17,139 bases of DNA from Paenibacillus sp. (lineage in GTDB: Bacteria > Bacillota > Bacilli > Paenibacillales > NBRC-103111). Below are positions 7,751-15,098 of the stretch, piece by piece; position 1 is the stretch's first letter; each line of letters begins with the position of its first letter. Where the stretch lies: NCBI GenBank assembly GCA_029239545.1, contig JARBUQ010000024.1, positions 1 through 17,139 on the forward strand, written 5' to 3'. Position numbers and translations under genes: made by a program. The notes under the pieces were generated by a model, which worked only from the letters and a program-made list of their open reading frames with translations, did not search any database and was not told the origin of the DNA.

Positions 7751-9283
7751 ATGAAAAAAAGGTCAAATCTGACGATAATCATTGCATCTTTATCTACACT
7801 TGTCGTACTCGGAAGCGCCTGCTCCCAGGGAGAATCCGCTCCGCAAGCATCCAACTCGGCAGCACCAGCCGTGAAGAAGTCACTGACGCTGGTGCTCGAT
7901 AATGCTGGACGCAAGTATCCCGATGGCATGAATGAGAACACGAATCCTTACCTGGATTATATCCGTCAGCAATCCAATCTGAACATTACGGTTACCACGC
8001 CGCCGCCGGACGGTTACCAGGACAAGATCAATATTATGATGACCTCAGGCGAAAGTTATGACTTAATCCGTTCCACGGACAGCGCTTGGGTGTCAAAGCT
8101 GGTAAAGCAGAAAGCGCTCACACCGCTGAACGAGCTGATCGATAAATATGGACCTAATCTGAAGAAGGCATACCCCGAGGAAGTGTGGAAGCAGGTTACG
8201 TTCGAGGATGGTAAGATTTATGCGCTACCGGGAGTGACTACCAAGAAAGCCGATGAGCTGATGTATGTCCGCAAAGATTGGCTGGCTAAGCTCGATCTTA
8301 ATCCGCCGAAGACGCTGGACGAATACACGGAGGTTATGCGCGCTCTGGCAACCAAAGACCCCGACGGCAACGGAAAGAACGACACGCTCGGCCTGATTAT
8401 TGGTGAGAAGCTGGCCAGAACCGGCCCTATATTCGGTGCTTTCGGCGTTCCGTTTGGGCAGAACAACTGGGTGGAACGGAATGGTCAGCTTGTGCATTCC
8501 TATATTTTGCCGGAGACGAAGGAGGCGCTTCGCTATCTCGCCGGGCTGTATAAGGATAAGCTGATTGACTCGGAGTGGGCGCTGAATAAGCCGAAGAATG
8601 TGGACGAAAAGGTAGCGGGCGGCAAGGTCGGCCTGTTCTCCGCTCAGTGGCACGAAACGCGGGGCTCGATTTTGACGAACAAGAAGAACGATCCGAAGGC
8701 GGATTGGGTGGCGCTGGATTATCCAGCAGGCAAGGACGGTAAATCGGGAATCGCTGCTATTAATCTTGTAGGCTCCTATGCCGTCATTCCGGCTACAAGT
8801 AAAAATGCTGCAGAAGTTATCAAGATGATGGATGTGATCAACAGCATGCAAGGCCACGAAACGTTAAAGCTCGGTCTGCCCGAACATCAGATCTGGGTGC
8901 GCAAGGACGGCAAGCTGACGATGAATTTCGAAGAACATAACAAGCATATTTATCGCAATACATTGTCCGAAATCGCCAATCCTTGGGATGACGAGCTAGA
9001 GCGGGAGCGGCTTGACGCGTTAGGACTGGAATTCAAAATGAATGACAACATCAACCGAATTAACAGTCATGTTATCCCGAATCAATATAATGGTGCTCCA
9101 ACAGAAATTCTTGGTAAGTACAGTTCTCAACTGAAGAAGACGATGGAGGAATCATTCACCAAAATCATTATGGGTACAAACCCGATCGATGATTTTGATG
9201 CATTCGTAAAGCAATGGAAAAAAGAAGGCGGAGACGAGATGACGCGCGAAGTGAATGAATGGTACAGCAAGAATCGAAAATAA
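7751..9283 (+). CDS. Extracellular sugar-binding lipoprotein of the CUT1 transporter (LipO/YtcQ-like)
   Basis: 510 residues. A lipoprotein signal peptide (basic MKKR, then a hydrophobic stretch) ends in VLGSAC with the lipid-modified Cys at 24; the -3 position is Gly rather than the usual Leu, a mild deviation. The mature protein starts with a Ser/Ala/Gln-rich tether and then a large solute-binding domain: MMTSGESYDLI, NELIDKYGPNLKKAYPEE, YVRKDWLAKL and DPDGNGKNDT are typical of the LipO/YtcQ group in Paenibacillus. Length matches the family (about 500-560). AAAGGGG at 7736-7742 lies about 8 bases before ATG 7751. Genes for two permeases precede it, so it supplies the substrate to them. A terminator-like hairpin follows, which may keep its transcript more abundant than that of the kinase. 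The substrate cannot be read from sequence. Confidence 0.93.
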   Translation: MKKRSNLTIIIASLSTLVVLGSACSQGESAPQASNSAAPAVKKSLTLVLDNAGRKYPDGMNENTNPYLDYIRQQSNLNITVTTPPPDGYQDKINIMMTSGESYDLIRSTDSAWVSKLVKQKALTPLNELIDKYGPNLKKAYPEEVWKQVTFEDGKIYALPGVTTKKADELMYVRKDWLAKLDLNPPKTLDEYTEVMRALATKDPDGNGKNDTLGLIIGEKLARTGPIFGAFGVPFGQNNWVERNGQLVHSYILPETKEALRYLAGLYKDKLIDSEWALNKPKNVDEKVAGGKVGLFSAQWHETRGSILTNKKNDPKADWVALDYPAGKDGKSGIAAINLVGSYAVIPATSKNAAEVIKMMDVINSMQGHETLKLGLPEHQIWVRKDGKLTMNFEEHNKHIYRNTLSEIANPWDDELERERLDALGLEFKMNDNINRINSHVIPNQYNGAPTEILGKYSSQLKKTMEESFTKIIMGTNPIDDFDAFVKQWKKEGGDEMTREVNEWYSKNRK

Positions 9284-9305
9284 AATAGAATTGAAGTCAA
9301 GTCAA

Positions 9306-9333
9306 GGTGCTCTCTAACAGAGCATCTTTCTTT
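9306..9333 (+). terminator. Short intrinsic terminator or attenuator between binding protein and kinase genes
   Basis: GGTGCTCT (9306-9313) pairs with AGAGCATC (9319-9326), eight pairs with one G-U, over a 5-base loop; TTTCTTT follows. The stem is short and the T run is interrupted, so partial termination is plausible. It begins 23 bases after the binding-protein stop and ends 27 bases before the kinase start. Confidence 0.7.
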
Positions 9334-9359
9334 GCTTGAAAGGCTTGGAGGTAACAGTG

Positions 9360-11171
9360 ATGTGGAGATACTGGAAGCGTCTGTATGCGGAGTCGGTGCA
9401 TATTCGAATTACGAGTTATTTTTTGCTTATTTTGCTGCCGCTTGTCGCGATGAATCTGTATGCTCAGAACAAGTCGCAGCTCATTCTGAAGGAGCAGGCG
9501 ATGGAGCGAACGAAAGGCGTCATGCAGTCCGCTATGCAGTTCATCGATACGACACTGCTGAATGTTGAGGAACTATCCAATCTCGTCGTGACGGACAGTA
9601 CGCTTAACCGTCATTTGGATGCAGCTGACGGTGAACTGATGCCGATGGATATCCTCAACTTTCAGGCGGCGACGACCGAATTGATCCATTTTCGCACGAT
9701 GAACCGCACATTGTCGCAGACGATGATTTTGCATACCCCGTCTTCCTTGTTGCTTTCCGATTCAGGTTATTCCCGGCTGAACGATATGCAGAATGAAGAT
9801 TGGGTCCGCGAAACGGTCCGTTCCAACGGTAATCCCTGGTACTACATTCCTGCAGCGAATCAATTTACGTCTCTTGGGAATAAAGATTTGATTCACAATA
9901 CCGAGGTCATTACCTTAATGCGTCTAATGACCCAGTCGGAGCATCTGCGCGAGCCCTCGATCTTCATGGCTTCCATACGCAAGGAATACTTATACGGTCT
10001 TATTGGGCGGCTAGCGGATCCTGGCCAGGGCACGATCTATTTATTTACCCCGGACGGCCGATTGGCGGTAGGCACACCCGGCAGCAATCCGCCTCCTGAT
10101 TGGGAAGTAAAGGGGGGCGATTTCGGTACGATTCGCGTGGGGGAGCAGTCGCTTATGATGGTAAAGGTGGCTTCACCTAGCACCGGATGGTCGCTCTTGA
10201 TGTTACAGCCGCAGAATGCTCTGTTCGAGAAGTCCAGTCAGCTACGCGATCAGACCTATGTCATTACGGCCATTAGTCTTGCTATCGCTGTTATAGTAGC
10301 CTGGTTCATGTACAGGGGGATTTCGTTTCCACTGAGGAAGCTAATCCGAGGCATGAAGGAGATACGGCTTGGGCGTCTGGATGTTCGCATCGAGCACAAG
10401 AGGGCAGATGAGTTCGGGTATATGATGGATACATTCAATGAAATGATGGATCAGCAGCGTTTAATGATTCGCGACATCTACGACAAGGAGCTGCGCATCA
10501 TTCAAACGGAGCTGAAGCTGCTGCAATCGCAGATTAATCCTCACTTTCTATACAATACACTCGATTCCATCTATTCATCAGCGATTTTGGTAGGCGCGGA
10601 CCAGATAGGAGAGATGGTGCTTAATTTGTCGAAGTTTTTCCGGATTAGCATCGGCAGGGGCAAGGAAGTGTTCACGACGGAGGAGACGGTCGTTCATTTG
10701 GGATATTACATTAACGTGCAGCAACTTCGCTTCAAGGGTCGACTGCAGGTGGACATCCGGGTGGATGATGCCGTGCGGTCCTGCATGCTGTTGAAGCTGA
10801 TTCTTCAGCCGCTTGTGGAGAATGCAATCGTGCATGGCTTAGAACAAAAGTCAGGGAAGGGACAGCTGAACATCGAGGCATACCCCGAGCAGGAGCGCCT
10901 GCATATTCGCATTACCGATAATGGAAGAGGGATAGCACCTGAGCGTTTGCTCTTTATTCAAAACGAGCTAGGCGCGATCGGGAGTACCGATATGAAGACG
11001 CTGCGGCATGATGTGAAGGAGCTGTTCGGCCTGCGTAATGTCAAGACCCGATTGATTCTCTATTACGGCGATCAGGCAGAATTGCATATAGACAGTGTGG
11101 AACAGGAGGGCACCGTCGTGTTGGTCACGATTCCACTGGCCTCTTGTGCGGATCCAATAGGAGGAAAATGA
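9360..11171 (+). CDS. Sensor histidine kinase, YesM family
   Basis: 603 residues from ATG 9360, which has GGAGG eight bases upstream; a TTG at 9336 precedes that ribosome binding site and is rejected. Order: first membrane helix (about 17-34), a ~265-residue extracellular sensor region, second membrane helix (about 300-320), a HAMP linker, then the His_kinase domain with QSQINPHFLYNTL and the phosphorylated His at 395. The ATPase domain has LQPLVENAIVHG with the N-box Asn at 488, ITDNGRGI (518-525) and FGLRNVKTRL. All residues needed for activity appear present. Such kinases sit next to CUT1 sugar transporters and sense the external sugar, sometimes through the binding protein. Its stop is one base before the start of the regulator gene, indicating co-translation. 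Confidence 0.93.
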   Translation: MWRYWKRLYAESVHIRITSYFLLILLPLVAMNLYAQNKSQLILKEQAMERTKGVMQSAMQFIDTTLLNVEELSNLVVTDSTLNRHLDAADGELMPMDILNFQAATTELIHFRTMNRTLSQTMILHTPSSLLLSDSGYSRLNDMQNEDWVRETVRSNGNPWYYIPAANQFTSLGNKDLIHNTEVITLMRLMTQSEHLREPSIFMASIRKEYLYGLIGRLADPGQGTIYLFTPDGRLAVGTPGSNPPPDWEVKGGDFGTIRVGEQSLMMVKVASPSTGWSLLMLQPQNALFEKSSQLRDQTYVITAISLAIAVIVAWFMYRGISFPLRKLIRGMKEIRLGRLDVRIEHKRADEFGYMMDTFNEMMDQQRLMIRDIYDKELRIIQTELKLLQSQINPHFLYNTLDSIYSSAILVGADQIGEMVLNLSKFFRISIGRGKEVFTTEETVVHLGYYINVQQLRFKGRLQVDIRVDDAVRSCMLLKLILQPLVENAIVHGLEQKSGKGQLNIEAYPEQERLHIRITDNGRGIAPERLLFIQNELGAIGSTDMKTLRHDVKELFGLRNVKTRLILYYGDQAELHIDSVEQEGTVVLVTIPLASCADPIGGK

Positions 11172-11172
11172 C

Positions 11173-12786
11173 ATGAATCTGATGATAATAGAAGATGAAG
11201 TTGATATTCGGCAAAGGCTCGTGCAAACGATACCTTGGGAGGATCATGGCATTCACGTGGCTGCCGAGGTAGGAGACGGGCTCGATGCGTGGCGAATGGT
11301 GGAGCGGGTTAAACCGGACCTGCTGTTGCTGGATATTCGGCTACCAGGCATCAATGGGCTGGATCTTGCCGCCAAAATCAGAGAAACCGAGAAGGATTTG
11401 AAAATTATCATCCTTAGCGGCCATGACGATTTCGAATATGCGAGAGCCTCAATCGATATCGGTGTCAGCCATTTTCTGCTCAAGCCGGCCGGCAACGATG
11501 AAGTAATGAAGGCAGTGCTGAACGCTGCCGGACAACTGCAAAGCGAGCGGGCGGAGCGTCATGAACGGCATCTACTAGAGACGAACTGGGAGCAATATTT
11601 GCCCAAGCTCAAGGCGCACTTCTATGAGAGCTGGATGAACGGCCATTATACAGATTGGCAGCTAAAACAGCAGTCGGAGAAGCTGGGAATCCGGCTAGCG
11701 GACAGCCACTTCTTTGCCGTCGTCGTGTTTGAGATGGACCCGCTGGAGGAAGCGGAGGTCCGATTTTCCAAACAGGATACGGGTTTACTACAGTTCTCCC
11801 TCTACAGTATCACGGAAGAATGCTTAAGGGGAAGCGATTGCTTCGTACTTCATAATTCTTACGGTTCTATTCTTGCGTTGTTTCACAGCAGGAGCAGTGA
11901 GCATGAGGGGGAATTTCAGCAGCGAATCAATTTTCTGGCGGTCAAGGTGCTGTCTGTCGTCAAGGACTGTTTGAAGCTGACCGCCAGCGCCGGCATCGGC
12001 AGCGTTTTCGCGGACCGCAGCGAGGCCATACACTCCTTGCGCCTGGCCAAACGCGCTCTTCTGACACGAGTGGTTTACGGGCATCATCTGGCTCTTCATC
12101 ACCCTGACCTACAGTTGGAGGAAGACCAGCCGAGCGTATGGTTTCAGCCGGCTTCCTTGCGCAGCCTTACCGTTGCCCTGGATATGGAAGATGAGGAGCA
12201 TGCAATGAAGGCAATGGAAGAGTTGATTGGCGAATTAGGCCAGACCGCTACCTCTGCTGAGATCATTCAGGAGCAGGTGCTGCTCTTGAGCAGCTTATTG
12301 ACCCAGAGCATTCATACACGCAATTGGTCCGTTGCTGCTGTGCTTCAGGAGGATGCGGCGCTGCTGCATCATTTGAGCAGTTTCGTAACGAGGGAACAGA
12401 TTGCCTCCTTTCTCAGACGGATCGTCCGCAAAATCCTCGCTTTCGCCGCACAGCGCCGCAACACCGGAAGCAGCAAGCTTATTCAAGATATGCTGCACCT
12501 GATCGAGGAGCACATTGATATGGATATCAGCCTGCAAAGCATGGCCAACCGCTTTTATATCAACTCTTCCTATTTAAGCCGATTGTTTAAGCATAATATG
12601 AAGAAGTCGTACTCCGATTATGTGATGGAACGGAAGATGCTGCGCGCTAGGCAGCATTTGATCGATGGGTCCAAGGTGCATGATGCGGCGCGCATGGTTG
12701 GCTATATTAATGTCGGCTTCTTCTCTAAGCAATTTCAGAAATATTGGGGCGTCGTCCCCAGCGAGATGAGGGGACTGCCTGGCTGA
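11173..12786 (+). CDS. Response regulator with AraC-type DNA-binding domain, YesN family
   Basis: 537 residues. The receiver domain (1-120) has the acidic pair at E7/D8, phospho-acceptor D54 in LLLLDIRLPG, S82 in IILSGHDDFEYA and K104 in LLKPAG. A long, weakly conserved middle region follows. The C-terminal AraC domain (about 436-535) has two helix-turn-helix units: ISLQSMANRFYINSSYLSRL and VHDAARMVGYINVGFFSKQF. Length is normal for the YesN group. AGGAGG lies inside the 3' end of the kinase gene, eight bases before ATG 11173. It is the cognate partner of the preceding kinase and probably activates the permease operon, possibly also the FAD-enzyme and glycosidase genes. No terminator is evident directly downstream. 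Confidence 0.94.
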   Translation: MNLMIIEDEVDIRQRLVQTIPWEDHGIHVAAEVGDGLDAWRMVERVKPDLLLLDIRLPGINGLDLAAKIRETEKDLKIIILSGHDDFEYARASIDIGVSHFLLKPAGNDEVMKAVLNAAGQLQSERAERHERHLLETNWEQYLPKLKAHFYESWMNGHYTDWQLKQQSEKLGIRLADSHFFAVVVFEMDPLEEAEVRFSKQDTGLLQFSLYSITEECLRGSDCFVLHNSYGSILALFHSRSSEHEGEFQQRINFLAVKVLSVVKDCLKLTASAGIGSVFADRSEAIHSLRLAKRALLTRVVYGHHLALHHPDLQLEEDQPSVWFQPASLRSLTVALDMEDEEHAMKAMEELIGELGQTATSAEIIQEQVLLLSSLLTQSIHTRNWSVAAVLQEDAALLHHLSSFVTREQIASFLRRIVRKILAFAAQRRNTGSSKLIQDMLHLIEEHIDMDISLQSMANRFYINSSYLSRLFKHNMKKSYSDYVMERKMLRARQHLIDGSKVHDAARMVGYINVGFFSKQFQKYWGVVPSEMRGLPG

Positions 12787-13107
12787 TGGCGAACAATCAA
12801 TTAAAAGTGAATCGGATTGGAAAGGGGGACGGCTTAAGAATGAAACTCCTAGCAATGGTTTAATTGATATATGAAAAAAATATTCTAAAGTACGTTAACG
12901 TTAAAGATAGGAAAGGTTGCCGACAATATGGATGCCAAAGTACGAGCTTAACGATAATGGAATACTTAAGCACCTTATCCTAAGTAAGGTGGAACTTATA
13001 ATCTAGTACATTCAGTTAGAGGGAACGCGGAGTGCTGGGAGCATACTCCGTGTTGAATAGGGAAAAAGCTGGAGATGATATGCGTACCTATTGGTACCTT
13101 TCGTTAG
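12787..13107. other. Non-coding stretch between the regulator gene and the sigK-like remnant
   Basis: About 320 bases without a convincing gene. Visible structures are a perfect 10-bp palindrome ACGTTAACGT (12892-12901), overlapping a second one, TTAACGTTAA; a 7-bp hairpin next to a TATAAT box (listed separately); and a 10-bp hairpin with one G-U, arms 13024-13033 and 13045-13054, not followed by T's. Tiny frames such as MKLLAMV (12840-12863) look accidental. The stretch is A+T-richer than the operon before it. Confidence 0.5.
12971..13002 (+). promoter_or_regulatory. Possible sigma-A promoter with overlapping dyad
   Basis: A perfect -10 box TATAAT is at 12997-13002, with a poor -35 candidate TTATCC (12975-12980) at 16-base spacing. 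The perfect 7-bp inverted repeat CACCTTA/TAAGGTG (12971-12977 and 12985-12991) covers the -35 and spacer, as a repressor site would. Downstream there is only the eroded sigK-like sequence, so the original target gene may be lost. Confidence 0.3.
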
Positions 13108-13659
13108 ATACGGAAAGATCAGTTATCGAAATTTACGTTGCTTCGTGTTCACAACCTCAAAAAATTCGACAATACGGGCGAAGATCTCGAGGATTTGATC
13201 TCAATCGGGACGATCGGATTGATCAAAGCCATCGAGTCGTTCTCGCCGAACAAAGGGACCAAGCTCGCGACGTTTGCGGCTCGATGTATGAACGAGATCT
13301 TGATGCACTTGCGTTCGCTGAAGAAAACGCGCAAAGATGTGTCCTTGCATGATCCCATCGGAACGGACAAAGAGGGGAATGAAATCACCTTGATCGACAT
13401 CCTCGGCACAGAAGCGGATGATGTGGTGGATAAGGTGCAGCTCAAGATAGAAAAGAGCAAAATCTATCGGAACTTAGAGATCCTGGACGATCGCGAGAAG
13501 GAAGTCGTCGTTGGCCGGTTTGGGCTGGAGCTTGGCGGGGAAGAGCGGACGCAGCGGGAGTTTGCGAAGGAGCTCGGCATAAGCCGGTCCTATGTTTCGA
13601 GGATTGAGAAGCGGGCGCTGATGAAGCTTTATCATGAGTTTTATAAGGCGAAACGGTAA
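13108..13659 (+). pseudogene. sigK: 5'-eroded sigma-K-like sporulation sigma factor
   Basis: From 13138 the frame encodes about 173 residues that match the larger part of SigK: KKFDNTGEDLEDLISIGTIG (region 2), KKTRKDVSLHDPIGTDKEGN, ILDDREKEVVVGRFGLEL, and a region 4 helix-turn-helix ELGISRSYVSRIEKRALMKL. SigK, the late mother-cell sporulation sigma factor, is usually about 230-240 residues; the first ~60, covering pro-sequence, region 1.2 and part of 2.1, are absent. An in-frame stop lies at 13105-13107, there is no ATG, and the TTG at 13138 lacks a ribosome binding site. Upstream, ERSVIE in another frame (13113-13130) weakly recalls the family's RNVLIE, suggesting small deletions. One residue is also missing from the near-invariant RCIENEILMHLR, read here as RCMNEILMHLR. 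A decayed extra copy is most likely; the downstream half of a split sigK is an alternative. Confidence 0.8.
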
Positions 13660-13719
13660 GGGATATGAATCAGATACTTCATTTATTTGGACTCTGTGCA
13701 AGTAATGGAGGTGAAGGTT

Positions 13720-14395
13720 ATGTCGTTAATCCATATCGAAAAAGCCAGTAAGTATTATACGATGGGCGAGGAAACGATTAAAGCATTAGATGATGTCTCG
13801 TTAGATATTGATCATGGAGAGTTCGTGGCCATCATGGGACCCTCAGGTTCCGGCAAATCCGCACTGATGAACATCATCGGGTGCTTGGATGTTATAGATA
13901 AAGGTATCTATGACCTGGATGGTCAAGCAATAAATGTGCTTAAGGATTCTCAGCTTGCTGAGATTCGTAATCAGAAGATTGGTTTCGTTTTTCAAAGCTT
14001 CAACTTGCTGCCGAGATTAAGTGCCTATGAGAATGTGGAGTTGCCTTTGATCTATCGAGGAATGAGCAAAAAGGAAAGAGAGCCACTCGTTTTTGCATGC
14101 ACTGCAGTCGGTGGATTTATTGGATCGCATGAAGCATTTTCCATCAGAGCTATCTGGTGGACAGCAGCAGCGTGTTGCTATTGCTCGAACGTTGGCAGGA
14201 GATCCGTCGATCATTTTGGCGGATGAGTCTACGGGAGCGTTAGATTCGAAGACAAGTGTTGAGATTTTAAACATTTTAAAGAGATTAAATGAACAAGGTC
14301 GGACGATTATTTTGATTACACATGACTTATTGATTGCGCAGCAGGCGAAGCGGATTGTGAGGTCTCGGGATGGGCGGTTGAATGAAGTTGTTTAG
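13720..14395 (+). pseudogene. MacB/LolD-type ABC transporter ATPase broken by a +1 frameshift
   Basis: ATG 13720 has GGAGG eight bases upstream and begins SLIHIEKASKYYTMGEE. Walker A is GPSGSGKSA (40-48), with Ala where the family has Thr. The Q-loop is VFQSFNLLP. After KKEREPLV the frame is lost. The rest is in another frame from about 14093: ALQSVDLLDRMKHF, signature LSGGQQQRVAIARTLA, Walker B IILADESTGALDS (Ser for the usual Pro), and the H-loop ITHD. Removing one T from the T5 run at 14090-14094 restores a continuous protein of normal size (about 225 residues). A second copy in this window (15099 onward) reads through at that point. Such ATPases normally have an FtsX-like permease beside them; here a terminator follows at once. 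It is probably a dead relic, unless the extra T is a sequencing error. Confidence 0.85.
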
Positions 14396-14405
14396 TGTTT
14401 ATAAG

Positions 14406-14445
14406 ACCGGAACTCCAAATAAGGGGTTCCGGTTTTTTTTTTTTT
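14406..14445 (+). terminator. Strong intrinsic terminator
   Basis: ACCGGAACTCC (14406-14416) pairs with GGGGTTCCGGT (14423-14433), eleven pairs with one G-U, over a 6-base loop. Thirteen T's follow (14433-14445). It lies 10 bases after the ATPase stop codon. Confidence 0.95.
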
Positions 14446-14455
14446 GTTGAGTTAT

Positions 14456-14743
14456 TCATTGGCTGGCGATCTTGTATTTATCGATGATTTCGTATTGCGA
14501 ATACTCACCGGAGAGATAATCCTGAACCGCTTAAAGTTTAAGTTCTGCAGAATAACTCCGAGTGTGGGAATGAATTTCTAACCCCTCAATTCCGTACAAC
14601 TCATAGAGATGTCGCCATCTCACTAAGGTGGTAACGCTGATGTTATGTTTTTTTGCTACTTCCACACGGCTGCTCTGTCCTGCTTTTAACTCCTGTATGA
14701 TGGCTAGTTTCTCAATCGCATTGTATTCGTTCTTCTTAGACAA
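14456..14743 (-). pseudogene. IS3/IS150-like transposase OrfA relic
   Basis: The minus-strand frame encodes SKKNEYNAIEKLAIIQELK, then a helix-turn-helix (SRVEVAKKHNISVTTLVRWR) and ELYGIEGLEIHSHTRSYSAE, typical of IS150-group OrfA. The likely start is TTG 14743, which has GAAGGGGAG six bases upstream; an upstream TTG at 14761 would lie within that ribosome-binding sequence. A TAA at 14531-14533 interrupts the frame where a glutamine or lysine codon is expected. Beyond it the same frame continues recognisably, AVQDYLSGEYSQYEIIDKYK, before a TGA at 14456-14458. The second helix-turn-helix region and the OrfB integrase are missing, so the element cannot move on its own. Confidence 0.82.
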
Positions 14744-14750
14744 AGGAAAA

Positions 14751-14801
14751 CTCCCCTTCAAGTAACGGTTTATTTATTAAACCTGTCCACTTGAAGGGGA
14801 G
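14751..14801. repeat. Nested inverted repeat at the IS end, overlapping the transposase ribosome binding site
   Basis: CTCCCCTTCAAGT (14751-14763) and ACTTGAAGGGGAG (14789-14801) are perfect 13-bp reverse complements. Inside them GGTTTA (14767-14772) and TAAACC (14778-14783) form a second stem. The outer copy, read on the minus strand as CTCCCCTTCAAGTGGACAGG, resembles an IS150-group terminal inverted repeat. The inner copy contains the transposase ribosome binding site. A transcript entering from outside would fold and hide that site; one starting inside would not. Confidence 0.8.
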
Positions 14802-14830
14802 CATATCAAATCGGTAGCCTGTTCCGTAAT

Positions 14831-15082
14831 TTATAATAGCGAGGTTACGAACTTCACCTCCGGAAAGCGGCTATCCGGTCCTTTCATTAAGATTCCGCCT
14901 TGATTTTTCAGATACATATCGAAGAAATCCAGCATATAGGCATTGATAACGGAGTTCGCTCTTTCGGGCGCATTCTTTCCTGTAATGCCCAGCATTTTGA
15001 AAATCCATTTTCGTTTCCAAAATAAGCTGCTCCATCCCATGACTTCATTATCAATTAAGTTATCATGAATTAGAGCTTTGCA
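14831..15082 (-). pseudogene. C-terminal remnant of an alpha/beta hydrolase
   Basis: About 83 codons are open up to a TGA at 15083-15085. The ending, SVINAYMLDFFDMYLKNQGG then SRFPEVKF, resembles the tail of the platelet-activating-factor acetylhydrolase/dienelactone hydrolase group, where a terminal helix (NAYVLAFFDQYLKG-like) follows the catalytic His region. The GxSxG nucleophile and most of the fold are absent. Upstream sequence switches to the second ABC ATPase remnant on the opposite strand, so a deletion or rearrangement joint lies near 15083-15098. An ATG at 15040 exists but gives no functional protein. The family call is moderate. Confidence 0.55.
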
Positions 15083-15098
15083 TCACAACCGAAAACAA

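Noticed and set aside
8225..8857. 210-codon open frame on the minus strand
   Set aside because: It lies wholly inside the sugar-binding lipoprotein gene and has no recognisable domain.
12840..12863. Seven-codon frame MKLLAMV after a purine-rich AAAGGGGG
   Set aside because: Too short to judge, spacing of 11 bases is poor, and no regulatory fold typical of leader peptides follows.
13032..13352. 106-codon frame overlapping the sigK-like sequence
   Set aside because: Most of it is the wrong frame of the sigma factor; only a short stretch (ERSVIE) may be a trace of the lost N-terminus.
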